A stretch of DNA of 64,000 nt from Carex sylvatica (Eukaryota; Streptophyta; Magnoliopsida; Poales; Cyperaceae): positions 310,001 to 374,000 of the forward strand of contig CAXKVR010000015.1 in assembly GCA_964058845.1 (NCBI GenBank), read 5' to 3'. The position numbers and the translations under genes were made by a program. Positions within the stretch are counted from its first letter, which is position 1, and the number at the start of each line of letters is the position of its first letter. Below are positions 46,137 to 56,434 of this stretch, one piece after another. Below the pieces are notes generated by a model, which made no database searches, was not told the DNA's origin, and was given only the letters and a program-made list of their open reading frames with translations.

Positions 46137-47061
46137 AGGAGTCCACTGATCTCACGGTCCATTGGGTTGGCGTGTTAGCAGAGGCAGGAGTTGAATGTCA
46201 CCATCGTTGACTGATGGCACCAATTTGATTGTTTTGGAGGCCTGCATGATTGTGCATTACAGATCGGGCATTCTAGATGTTCTTGGATTAGGAGGTCGGA
46301 CATAATCAACGATAGCTGCAGCAGCAGGGCAAAAACAAGAATCGGAATAGATGCAGGGGCATGAGCAGGGTTCCGGATCCCCTAAAGCAACCCAATCTTT
46401 GGGTTTTTGATTGGGACCGTCCGATTCAAATTCATCACTTGAGATTGTTTCGTGATTCGAATTTATCTCTCGGAATGTGTGTGTTTCACTTCGGATAGAT
46501 TAAAACCCAAATATTATATTACTTCACTGTATCTGAATTCCGTGAGCGAGGTTCTTTGAGTAGTACAACTACTTTTTCTATGGTTTTTTACAATTAAATT
46601 GTCTGTGACTGGCAAGTGGCAACACCTATAAATTACATTTACGTGTCTTGAGCTTTTCAATGATTTTAAGCCCAGTAGTCAAGACCTCCGAGCCCACTTT
46701 TCTGATGTAGAAAGAAACGGTTTCTACTTAAAAGGCTCAATAGGTGCTCAAGGCCCAATTAGTGGGAATAAAAGCAAAGCATATCAGCGGAAGTTCATAG
46801 ACCCCGACCAAGTTAAAAGACTCGATCAGACGATCCGTATTTGCTGGGTAAGTGAAACGATCAGCCTTGTGATCTGTACTGTCCGTTCTATGTGCGAGCA
46901 TGTATCCCTTTTATCAATTATTTTATGATGAAGAACAAAATAATTTAGAGCATATGTAGTCATAGTGAGTTGTATTCTTATGTTCTAATTAAATGCTCGT
47001 ATATTTCAAAGGGAAAATGGAAGTGTCTGGTAACTATGTCTCAAGGTACCTGCGATGGAAT
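46137..47061. repeat. Relic of F-box array unit flank
   Basis: From about 46600 it resembles 13430-13500 and 17830-17930 (AGAAAGAAACGGTTTCTACT, AAGGCTCAATAGGTGCTC, CTCAAGGTACC), showing that an array unit once stood here. No gene remains. Confidence 0.55.
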
Positions 47062-47713
47062 TAGTGGTTTGCTGTCGGGTCGGGTTCGGGCGGACCGGGC
47101 GTATCCGGGGTCGGGTACGGGTATCTTGGGTATACGGATATCTCGGGCTGGATTTGCTCGGGTATTTTTTTCAAAATCCGTACCCTACCCGAGTTATACC
47201 CGTGCCCGTGGTACCCGGCACGGGTAGGGCGGTCCGGGTAGGGTACCCGGTCCGTTTATTTTTTATTTTTATTTTTTCTGTTTTTCTGTTTATTTTTATT
47301 TTTATTTTTTTCTGTTATGTTTTCGGCGGCAAATTCGAAATTTCAAAAAAATTTGAATTTTTTTGAATTTTTTTGAATTTTTTTGAATTTTTTTTTGAAT
47401 TTTTTTGAATTTTTCTGAATTTTTCTGAATTTTTTTGAATTTTTTTGAATTTTTTAACGGGTACGGGTACGGTTCGGGTCGGGTCCGGGTCGGGTCCAGG
47501 TCGGGTACAGGTACGGGTCGGGTCGGGTCGGGCGTAAATCGAACCGGATTTGCTCGGGTTTTGATCCAAATAACCGTACCCTACCCGTTTTATACCCGTA
47601 CCTGTGTACCCGTTTACCCGACCCATACCCAGGCTCGAGCACAGGTACCCCGGATACCGGACACAGGCGGGTCGGATCCGGATCCGCCCGGGTCGGGTCA
47701 CAGCAAACCTCTA
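47062..47713. mobile_element. Nonautonomous hAT element, 652 bp
   Basis: The 8-bp flank GATGGAAT is exact on both sides (47054-47061, 47714-47721). Termini are TAGTGGTTTGCTGT and, on the other strand, TAGAGGTTTGCTGT. The arms consist of repeated GGGTCGGGTACGGGT. The middle has a GAATTTTTTT repeat tract. The unoccupied site survives in paralogues near 17905 and 27621. The open frames here (Arg/Gly/Pro repeats) are repeat artefacts. Confidence 0.92.
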
Positions 47714-47877
47714 GATGGAATGACCAATAGAGAACTCTTAAGTCTTAACTGATCAGTAAATCATTTGAGTAACATTATGGTTATTTATGGAAAGATATTT
47801 GAATTAGTCAACAGTCCTGGTAAAAACTCAAAACGCCATATTAGACAGCACTACATTTTGTTTCATTGCAAAATCAG

Positions 47878-48065
47878 GGAAATAAATCTGCTGTGATTCT
47901 CAAAAGAATGACAGATCCTGCTATTTTAAATCCATCTCTTAATTTTTTTAAATGCACAAAATTCAAAATCTGTTGTTTTATATACACAAATCTCAAATCA
48001 AATAAATGGATAAATTTGAAAAAGCAGGGTCTGTGATTCTCAAGAATCACAGCAGATTTGTTTCC
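47878..48065. mobile_element. Mutator-like MITE with hairpin ends, 188 bp
   Basis: The 9-bp flank CAAAATCAG is exact (47869-47877, 48066-48074). The ends are GGAAATAAATCTGCTGTGAT and, on the other strand, GGAAACAAATCTGCTGTGAT. A terminal hairpin follows (CTGTGATTCT, two bases, AGAATCACAG on the right; worn on the left). The paralogous F-box flank (TTCATTGCAACTCAGCC, about 13815) lacks it. Confidence 0.88.
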
Positions 48066-48594
48066 CAAAATCAGACTCAACTCAGCCATTCTGTATTTGG
48101 GATTGGCTCAGTCAAAAGAACCATACAAACACCTTGATAGCTACAACCAAGTTTTCAAAAAAAAAAAAAGAACCATACAAACAACAAATTAACAAAAAGA
48201 GTAGAAATGAGAGTGGTCCATTCCAAGCGTCTGCTGTCTCTGCAAACAAAGTGTAGAGACGGTATAACATTTATTTAATGAATGCCCCTTCTTCTTATTT
48301 CTCTACCAATCCTTACAAACCGTGATTTTACCATTGCTCTCACATAGATATGGTGAAATGATAAATGCCACACCATTGTGTGCTATTCTTCAAAATAAAT
48401 ACCCTATGCAGTTGAGAAGAGTCTTCATGATTGCCATCTTCATATTATGGAGAGAGCAATGCAATCGAATTTTTATAGACAAATTTTGCTTTATTTTTCA
48501 ATTGGTTGGTCAAGTGGTACAAGAGATGTAATTTTTATTTTATCTTTGCTCAATACTCATTGAGCAATTTCTTGCTTTTTGACTCTTTTGATTG

Positions 48595-50184
48595 CGGGCA
48601 TTTTTATTAATACCCTCTCCAAAAAAGAAAATTTTAAAAACAACGCTGCATCTGGTTTTATTTTATTTATGCCCTGACGGCCAGGTCCACGGACGGTCCA
48701 AAATTACAATGAAGCGCCCGTTCCAGAGGCGGCCCAAAACCCCAGTGGAGCGCCAGCATTAGGGGTGGGTCATAAGCCTAGTGAGGCTCCCCCAACCCGT
48801 GCAGGCCATATGCATTGTGAGGCACCCCTAACCTGGGCGGGCCATATGCATTGTGAGGCCCCCCCAACCCGAGCGGTTCACTATGTATGCCTTTTTAACC
48901 CAAATTTTTCTCTCTCCTGCCCACTCCAACCATTATACCATCACTCTCGGATATCACAGTAGAAGCGGACAATTTTTTTGGTAAAAAGCGACAGGTATTG
49001 TTTAAATTATTTTTAATTATTAGTAATTAGTCAATTACTGTACAATTACTATAGAATTTACTGTACAATTACTGTACAAATACCATAGAGTTACTGTAGA
49101 ATTTACTGTAGAGTTACTGTTCAATTATTGTAACTGTTGCATTTACTATACATTTACTCTAGCAACAAGTATTTTTTTTTAATTTATCATTTATTACTGT
49201 ACAATTACTGTAATACTTATAAATTTTTTGTTTAAATGTAGTTTGTTAAGAAAAATATGTTAGTTGCACTATATGTGGACGGCAAGCTACAAAAGGGTGT
49301 AGATGACGTGTATTACACGAAAGATGCCGTATTTGGCTTCGAGGTTAATGAAAATACCACATTTCAGAAACTCAAGCAGCTAATATACGAAAAGACTGAT
49401 GTAAACTCCAACAGGTAAGAAACAGAATTGGCTACACGGATTGACAACTCACAAAGGGGTGGGGCGGGGGGTAGACCTTACTTTGTGAGGTTTTCAATAA
49501 CATATACGAATTTGTGGAGAGTTGTGTACACTCAATTTGAGTCTAGTAAGGTCTCGATAATGAACATATATTCAAAGAGGATTTCCTGGGCTGGGGCTGG
49601 ACCTTCAGGTTATGACAACCAGGGGTACCACCACCACTTCCCTTATGACAACCAGGAGTACCACCACTCCCCTTATGACAACCCGAGGTACCACCACCAC
49701 TTTCCTTATGACAACCAGGGGTACCACCACAACTCCCTTGAAAATACTAAAGAGTTACTACCACCACCCAGACAGACACCCATAATCCCTAGATTTTTAT
49801 CTATGCCAGAGTTAGGACCGGTACCCGTTAATCGAACTGATATTGATATTGATGTTGATGCTATTGATGTCATACTAGAAAAGAAAATGAAAACGGGGGA
49901 TGAATACGAAGGGATCGGGAGAGGGTTATTAGATGGCTAGTGAACTGCCTGGGTTGGGGGCGCCTCACAATGCATATGGCCCATTCGGGTTGGGGGCGCC
50001 TCACTAGGCTTATGACCCGCCCCTAATGCTGGCGCTCCACTGGGGTTTTGGGCTGCCTCTGGGACGAGCGCTTCACTATAATTTTGGGCCCCTTGTGGGC
50101 CTGGCGGTCAGGGCATAAATAAAATAAAACCAGATGCAAGGTTATTTTTAAAATTTTCTTTTTTGGAGAGGGTATTAATAAAAA
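48595..50184. mobile_element. MuDR-type element with long inverted ends and N-terminal transposase fragment
   Basis: The inverted ends are about 300 bp each. They start GGGCATTTTTATTAATACCC and CATTTTTATTAATACCC, then GCATCTGGTTTTATTTTATT and repeated GGCCATATGCATTGTGAGGC. The right terminus lacks its last bases and passes directly into LINE sequence, so no target duplication remains. The interior codes for part of a MULE transposase (next entry). Confidence 0.8.
49258..49940 (+). pseudogene. MULE transposase N-terminal fragment with His/Tyr repeat
   Basis: From 49258 a frame reads MLVALYVDGKLQKG to QLIYEKTDVNSN and closes at a TAA after an AGGTAAG, which could be a splice donor. The following frame (about 49428-49940) reads YFVRFSITYTNL and VVYTQFESSKVSIMNIYSK. 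Together they resemble the N-terminal region of plant MuDR-type transposases, which precedes the transposase core. Then come four near-identical copies of an about 11-residue Tyr/His-rich unit (PYDNQGYHHHF) at about 49607-49740, a minisatellite. The catalytic DDE domain and zinc knuckle are absent: the frame ends at GRGLLDG in the right inverted end. It cannot mobilise itself. Confidence 0.6.
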
Positions 50185-50283
50185 TGAGAGTGGTCCCTTC
50201 CAAGTATCTGCTACCTCTGCAAACAAAGTGTAGAGACGGTGTCACATTTATTTAATGAATGCCCCTTCTTCTTATCTCTCTAC

Positions 50284-50919
50284 CTATGTTGCATGGATAC
50301 GGATACGGGTATCGTATCGGATACGATACGGATACGGTGATACGGTAATTTTCAAAAAATCTAGGATACGATACGTCTATTATATATATTATTTTTTATT
50401 ATTTTAATTATAATATTTGAATTAATCATAATCATAACTTACACTAAATTTGTACAAAAAAAAAAACTAAAGGTTTAACCCTTGTATATATTAAATACAA
50501 TAATTACTAACATATAACACAAAGGATTGTCTGGTGTAGTGGTTAAGTGTTTTGGTACTCAACTATGAAGTGTGGGTTCGATTCACGAGAGCAACCAAAA
50601 TATTCAATTCTTTTCAAAGAGAATCTGGATCAAGGGGAACAATAATAGTTATATATGCTATGGCCCAACGGGCCAATCCAGTAAACTTCAGACAGCAGAG
50701 AAAATAATTAACGCGTCCCGCTAGCGGAGCAAATAATTAACGTATCCGCCGTATCACATAGTAATAATTTCGTATCGGAGACCGTATCTGGAGTCAACGG
50801 ATACGCCACGTCATCCGATACGCCAGCTGGCGTATCGGATACGTATCATGGCCGTATCGGACGCGTATCGGTATCGAATACGGATACGGTGACTAAATAG
50901 AAGTATCGGAGTAACACAG
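50284..50919. mobile_element. Nonautonomous hAT element inside the LINE
   Basis: CTCTCTAC is duplicated (50276-50283, 50920-50927). Termini CTATGTTGC and, on the other strand, CTGTGTTAC. Subterminal arms are built of GGATACG/CGTATCC repeats. The C at 50284 could belong to the target, making it 9 bp. The first LINE copy at 48208-48594 shows the empty site (TTTCTCTACCAATCC). Confidence 0.8.
50521..50700 (+). mobile_element. tRNA-derived SINE nested in the hAT element
   Basis: RNA polymerase III promoter boxes are visible: box A TGGTGTAGTGG at 50532-50542 and box B GGTTCGATTC at 50575-50584, with tRNA-like spacing. The 3' body (CTATGGCCCAACGGGCCAAT) is unrelated to tRNA. The right border is approximate and no clear target duplication was found. 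The 5' part does not fold as a proper tRNA, so it is not a tRNA gene. Confidence 0.7.
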
Positions 50920-51300
50920 CTCTCTACCAATCCTTACAAACTGTGATTTTACCATTGCTTTCACATAGATATGGTGAAATGATAAGTGCCACACTATTGT
51001 GTGCTATTTTTCAAAATAAGTACCCTATGCAGTTGAGAAGAGTCTTCATGATTGCCATCTTCATATTATGGAGAGAGCGATGTAATCGAATTTTTAGAGA
51101 CAAATTTTGCTTTATTTTTCAATTGGTTGGTCAAGTGGTACAAGAGATGTAATTTTTATTTTATCTTTATTCAATACTCATTGAGCAATTTCTTGTTTTT
51201 TGACTCTTTTGATTGTATCTTATATTTAATTTATCAATAAAATATAAGATTAGGGGCTTGACCCTATCTTATTTGAAAAAAAGAACAAAAAGAGTAGAAA

Positions 51301-51785
51301 AAAAAATTAAATTGAAAATCGATGATTACTAATTATTCAGAATATTATAAGTTTTTCAATTTTCTTGACATGGGTATGTATGCAGGTTCTTACATCACAT
51401 GCATCCTCAACTTACGGATATGGACTGTACTCAATAATATATAGTAATAACTAATAAGAGAACACAAAACCAGAAAATTTAAGGTCAAATATGAAAAACA
51501 AAGTAACAATCCAGAAAATATCTACTGATGACAAATAGAAACCACACAATAAAAAATAACCTTCTGGTACAACGAAAATAGAGATGATAACTAAATGAAT
51601 CCTCCGACTGTCAAGGAAATATGGCCTTACAAAATCTGATCGAACTTTTGGAAACTTGACAGGGATATGGCTGATTTCCAAACCATGCAAACAATACAAA
51701 AAAAACGACAGTACACATAAAATAGCAGCTAATTCAGTTAACAGAACCGTCAAAACCTCATCAAGATCGACTATTAAATGAATCG
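51301..51785. repeat. Relic of F-box array unit, 3' flank
   Basis: It continues the unit flank broken by the LINE: GATGATTACTAATT, TTTTCTTGACATGGGTA and GCTAATTCAGTTAACAGA match about 13930-14130 and 24040-24270. The gene itself is gone. Confidence 0.65.
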
Positions 51786-52480
51786 GTTCGGTTTAAATGA
51801 ATCGGTTCACTTTTGGATTAATAATTTGGGACTATTTTCCACGGCCTTCTACCATTTCGGCCCATTTTACTACAAAATGGAAAGATAAATTCGGTAAATA
51901 CTTAGTATTATTCCTTGCTACTCGTTTAATATTCAAATTTCAATTATTTTCAGATAAAAGAAGTACAATATTGATCTTCAGTCTAAAATCTAAATTATTA
52001 TTATATATGAAGCAGTAACAAGATAGACAATTTTATCCCACTGCAAAAAAGGAAATAAACAAACAATAAAAAAAAGGAAGAAGAAAGCAAAGAGATATTT
52101 AACAAAATCATTCAACTGTAACATTGCAATCACAAAGAAGTACAATATTGATCCATTCTACTACAGGGCCTATTTTCTACAGGGCCTATTTTCTACAGCC
52201 TACTACCATATCGGCCCATTCTACTACAAATAAAAATGATATATAGTTCTATTCTTTGCTATTCGTTTAATATTCAAATTTCTGTTCATTTTAGATAAAA
52301 GAAGTACAATATTGATCATTCTCTTCAGTCTTAATTATTATTATATAGATAGAAGTAAGAAGAAAGACAATTTTATCCCGCTGAAAAAAAAAGAAAGAAA
52401 AGAGAGAAACAATCAATAAAAAGGAAGAAGAAAACAAAGAAAGTGTAAATAATCATTCAACTATAAGATTGCAATCACGA
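51786..52480. repeat. Imperfect tandem duplication, about 300 bp unit
   Basis: Two units (about 51835-52150 and 52190-52480) share CGGCCCATTNTACTACAAA, AGATAAAAGAAGTACAATAT, GACAATTTTATCCC and ATTGCAATCACRAAG. Between them CTACAGGGCCTATTTT is itself repeated. Confidence 0.7.
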
Positions 52481-52660
52481 AGCATGAGACTCAACAGCTT
52501 GAATTGTAGCCTTGAGCTCGCTCTGTACTGACACCCGGGATGGAGACAAGACCATGTCGTTCCAGATTGAGGCTGAAACACGCACAGTAACCCCACCGGG
52601 ATAGAGTTCGTGTATTGAGGCGGCACCTTCATTCAACTGCCTCACTTTATGAAGGCAGTC
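52475..52660 (-). pseudogene. Orphan terminal exon of an unknown protein
   Basis: On the minus strand an acceptor-like GGAGTAG precedes a 61-residue frame with ordinary protein composition, ending in a stop at 52475-52477. It includes KVRQLNEGAASIHELYPGG and SIWNDMVLSPSRVSVQ, then ELKATIQAVESHAS. It is richer in GC than its surroundings. No upstream exon is seen, and the family is not recognised. It may be the last exon of a lost gene, partly overlapped by the tandem repeat to the left. Confidence 0.4.
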
Positions 52661-53660
52661 CTACTCCGTTGGTTACTAGTAGGTTGCTGTTTCCATCCTT
52701 CCATCCAATAAGCTATTTAACATCAAAATATAAAAATATATTCGGCTTTTGTATCAAATATGCTCTGCTTCTTTGGGCTTGGCTCGATTGTTACTTGGTA
52801 CCTTAGTCCAGAGCTAAATTCATTCTTTTCTATTGTTTTTATTCTTAATTAGGAACTTTTTTTGGTTAATTATTTTTCTTACAAAAATTTCAGTAAAAGA
52901 ATTACAATACTACCAACCAGTCAATGCAGGAAAATAGTTCATGATCACCAAACAATGCTGATAAAAACTAGCGGGAATTTGGTCGTGAAGAATAATTAGT
53001 TTTCATACAAACAATTTAGCTACTGATAACACCTATGCAATACATTTACATGGATTGTGTTTTTTTGTTCAATATTTTGCAGCCCAGTCAAGACCAAGAA
53101 GCCCATTACTCTAATGCAGAAAGAAACGGCCTCTAGCCCTCTACTTTAAAAGGCCCAATAGGTGCTCCTGGCCTAATTTGAATGTAAATAATTCGACGTT
53201 GAACAAGGAGAATTCCATTTTTACAAACAGCATTATATATTTCTGAGTGATTTCTTTGTTCAATAAGTGTTTCTAATTATGTGTGTTTTCTCTGGACCAG
53301 CACCTGGACTAATAAGCTCTCAATTTATGAATTTTCAGTTTAACACTGGTTTTAGCCGAATAAAGTCCAATAAGATAACCATCAGGCTGGCATCAGCATA
53401 TATAGATGCCCCATTTGAGCTGGTGCCAACTGCAAAGGCACCAAAGTTAGGAATTCGTATCCTCTGCATTAACTCAAAAAGAAATCTTTTGAGTTAATTC
53501 ATCTGAACTATCTGATCAGTTTTAAGATTCGTGCAAATTAAATCCACACTAATCTTAAAGACTCCTATGTTTTAGTCGAACCAAATTAATTCTAGTCGGA
53601 CCAAATTGAATTTGATATCCACTGTGATTGTAGGGAGTTTGCTTTGTGATTTGTGTCGAG
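52661..53660. repeat. Spacer and relic of F-box unit flank
   Basis: AGAAAGAAACGGCCTCTAG and AAAAGGCCCAATAGGTGCTC (about 53120-53165) match unit flanks. GGAATTCGTATCCTCTGCAT repeats 45406. No gene. Confidence 0.5.
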
Positions 53661-53669
53661 TTAAAAGAA

Positions 53670-54325
53670 GGGGGAATTTCACATATACCCCTCAAAAACT
53701 TTAAAATTACATATTTTCTCCTCTAAAATTTGAAATTACGTATTTTCCCCTCTAGACTTCAAAAACTCACATATTTACCCATTTTATTGTTTTTTATATT
53801 AAAACTCATTCTAAATTTATAAAATACCTATTTTACCCTTCATTAAAAGTATAAAACGCTCCATTTGACTCCAATTTAAATCTAAAGGTTCCTCTACCAT
53901 CTGAATTGCTTTGAGATCCGTGTGCAGTAGACCAGCATGAATCTTGAAGCGAACAAACACAGAAATTGAAGCAATGTGCACAGATCTAATGCAAAGCACA
54001 CAGATTAAAATTGCTTTGAGACTCGTGTGGGCTATATTAGTCCGAATCTTGAAGCGAACACGCAATAATCTTATTGCGATGCGCGTGGATCGGACGGTAG
54101 AGAAACCCTTCAGATTCAAATTTGAGTTCGACAGGATATTTTATACTTTTAATGAAGGGTAAAATAGGTATTTTATAAATTTAGAATGAATTTTAATATA
54201 AAAGACAATGAAATGGGTAAAAATGTGAGTTTTTGAAGTTTAGAAAAGAAAATACGTAATTTCAAATTTTAGAGGAGAAAATACCTAATTTTGAAGTTTT
54301 TGAGGGGTATACGTGAAATCCTCCC
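53670..54325. mobile_element. Mutator-like MITE, 656 bp
   Basis: The 9-bp flank TTAAAAGAA is exact (53661-53669, 54326-54334). Inverted ends of about 190 bp share ATACCCCTCAAAAACTT and CTATTTTACCCTTCATTAAA. The centre has a second inverted repeat (GCTTTGAGANNCGTGTG). Non-coding. Confidence 0.88.
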
Positions 54326-54529
54326 TTAAAAGAACAGTCCGAATTTATCACTTGCACCTCACGTATCTTGGGTGATACGGATTCCAAAGTTACTGGGATC
54401 ACACAATATTTCGTTGTACATACGCATGTACTATGTACGGGAACTGCCCAATGAACAATGGACCTGAAAATGATCCCAATCACCTTCTCAATTATAATAG
54501 TTCCTGAAAAGAATATAATAAACGTATAT

Positions 54530-55240
54530 TCATTTTTTATATTGGCAAGTTTCTGCTAATCTTACTGATCGGATCGTTGATATGATCAATACATGAAATT
54601 AACAAAGCAACACACACACAGACACACAAAATATTTGAGTATTTTTTGTTGGCAACAAGCACATGGTAGCCGGATCTTAAGCCGATTTTCTTATTTAGAT
54701 TTAGTCCCGCGCGTTGAGCTAAACTAAAAAAAAAGGCAATGAAAGAGATCAGATCGACAGCTAGCTCGCTTACTCCTCCGTGATTTCTTAGAGCATCATA
54801 TTCATTTCATTTGATTGTAAGGAACTAACTCCGCTGTTCTTCAAATAGAGTAGGACTTTGCTATTTTAAACCTAATCGTTCATTTGTATTGAAATTCGTG
54901 CATGAAAAAATTTAACGGTTAGATTTTGAATAGTAGAGTTCTACTCCCTATTTGAAGATCAGCGGAATCAAATCTTGATTGCAAGGGATCTTCCAACAAT
55001 GTTGAATGTCATAAAAGAGACAATTGAGTTATTTTAAAGGAAAATCAGTTGGGACTTGGGATCATGATTTTATTTTTATTTTCCTTTTCTTCTAATGAAT
55101 GGTGAAATAAAATACTTCATTTACATGGCCCATGAGGAGATATTATTTAAATCTAACTCTGGTACTTAAATCTGCATTATTTTTTATTACTTTTGTATGC
55201 AACTAGCTAGCTGATGTGGCACTGATTAAATAAAGTTTTC
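54530..55240. repeat. Segmental duplication, copy 1
   Basis: It aligns with about 56390-56434 plus 57163-57656: TTTGTTGGCAACAAGCAC, GATTTCTTAGAGCATCA, CCAACAATGTTGAATGT, TACTTCATTTACATGGCCCA. No gene is evident. It carries a MITE at 54823-54974 that copy 2 lacks. Confidence 0.8.
54823..54974. mobile_element. MITE in duplicated segment
   Basis: Ends pair as ACTCCGCTGTTCTTCAAATA and TATTTGAAGATCAGCGGA. Flanks TTGATTGTAAGG and TTGATTGCAAGG. The empty site is at about 57390 (GTGGTTGCAAGGATC). Confidence 0.75.
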
Positions 55241-56389
55241 CTTTTGTCTGTTTGCATATTTCGCACCTATTCCTTTTCTCACGAAGTCTCAATGAGAATG
55301 ATTTATTACTATTAGGGCCGGATTGTTTTTTTTGATGGATAGTGGGAACCACTAAGATATATATTGATAATAATAAAAATATTTACAGAGTTATTGCTCA
55401 CTTCAAATGAACTAAGACAATAATGAGGCTCTAATATTTACATTGATAATTAGATAGTACATAATTATGCTAACTTAATTAGAAAAGATTGTAAAATATC
55501 TAAGTCTCTATGTTCTCTCTTTACTCTTTTTGCTCTAGGCAAATAGAGTCCAGTTGTGTACATTGATTAGAATATACTCCGTCATCCTCTTCTGTGAGAA
55601 TGTTCTCATTTTTCTTTCTTTCCAGATGGCTCATGATCCTGCTGCCCACGCTGTATCCCAATGGTTTTTACATTCTCCTGCTAGTTTCTTCCTTTCCTCC
55701 CACCAGATCTCCACGGGGTTTAGTCCCGTCATAGACGGTAGGTTGAGTTGCGCTCTCATGCCTCTCCAGAATCTCATAGAGTTGGTGCATGTCCACAACA
55801 GGTGGTTTCTAGTTTCTAGGGTAGTGCTATTGCACAACACATATTCCGGTGTTACCCCACATTCTCTGTTTGACAAAGTTTTCTGGGTGAAGATTTTGTC
55901 TTCAATTATTAGCCACAAGAAGATTCTTACCTTCATCGGGACTCAGAACTTCCATAAAACCTTATAGTATACAGAGTAGGCTGATGAGCAAGTGAATATA
56001 TTAGGGATTGTTACTGTTACCTATACAAAGATTGACATTCAATTTTGAAATTCTTGAACAATGATAATTAGAGAACATGGTTATATTCAAAAGCATTTGA
56101 ACGTGTTTGATGCTAAGTAAAATAAAAATAAAAATAAAGATGTACAATACAGTTTGGGTTTAGCTTTAGTCTAAAAATCTGTTGGACACCTCCCTTTAAT
56201 TTTAAAGGGTATAACAGTCAATATAATTTCTAATATAATTAAATAAAAGGTAAAAATGAATGAAAGAGAATAGACGTAATTAAGAAACTTATTTTGTTGT
56301 GAAGATATTGGATATTGCAGTGATTTCATAGAAAATTGATTATTTTAAAAGTTTACATGGACACACTGGAAAAATTCCCATATTTAAAT
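55241..56389 (-). mobile_element. LINE fragment with zf-RVT domain on the minus strand, and spacer
   Basis: The minus frame 55936-55631 reads MKVRIFLWLIIEDKIFT, then a Cys/His zinc-binding pattern (YVLCNS, HLLWTC) and MRFWRGM, typical of the reverse-transcriptase zinc-binding domain of plant LINEs. A T-run near 55326 may be the complement of its poly-A tail. The 5' part of ORF2 (endonuclease, reverse transcriptase) is missing. From about 55975 to 56389 the sequence is AT-rich spacer. Confidence 0.65.
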
Positions 56390-56434
56390 TAGCAAGTTGC
56401 TGCTAACCTTATTGATAGGATCCTTGATATCAAT

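Larger units (their letters stand above)
48208..51283 (+). mobile_element. 5'-truncated LINE, expanded by nested and duplicated DNA
   Basis: The 17-bp target duplication AACAAAAAGAGTAGAAA is exact (48191-48207, 51284-51300). The 3' end is AATAAAATATAAGATTAGG, a small GGGGCTTGACCC hairpin, then an A-rich tail. The zf-RVT region reads CCLCKQSVETV, a stop, HLFNECPF, then ILWREQCNRIF. It occurs twice (48208-48594 and 50185-51235, the second interrupted by a hAT). The two copies start at the same base (TGAGAGTGG) and enclose the element at 48595-50184. Unit flanks at about 13880 and 18210 keep the empty site. Confidence 0.85.

Noticed and set aside
47055..47752. Arg/Gly/Pro-rich frames on both strands
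   Set aside because: Products of GGGTCGGGTACGG repeats in the hAT element at 47062-47713.
50527..50600. A tRNA gene
   Set aside because: Boxes A and B are present but no acceptor stem or convincing anticodon arm can be drawn, and a non-tRNA body follows. A SINE explains it better.
55554..55967. 137-codon plus-strand frame
   Set aside because: Antisense to a minus frame with the zf-RVT pattern.
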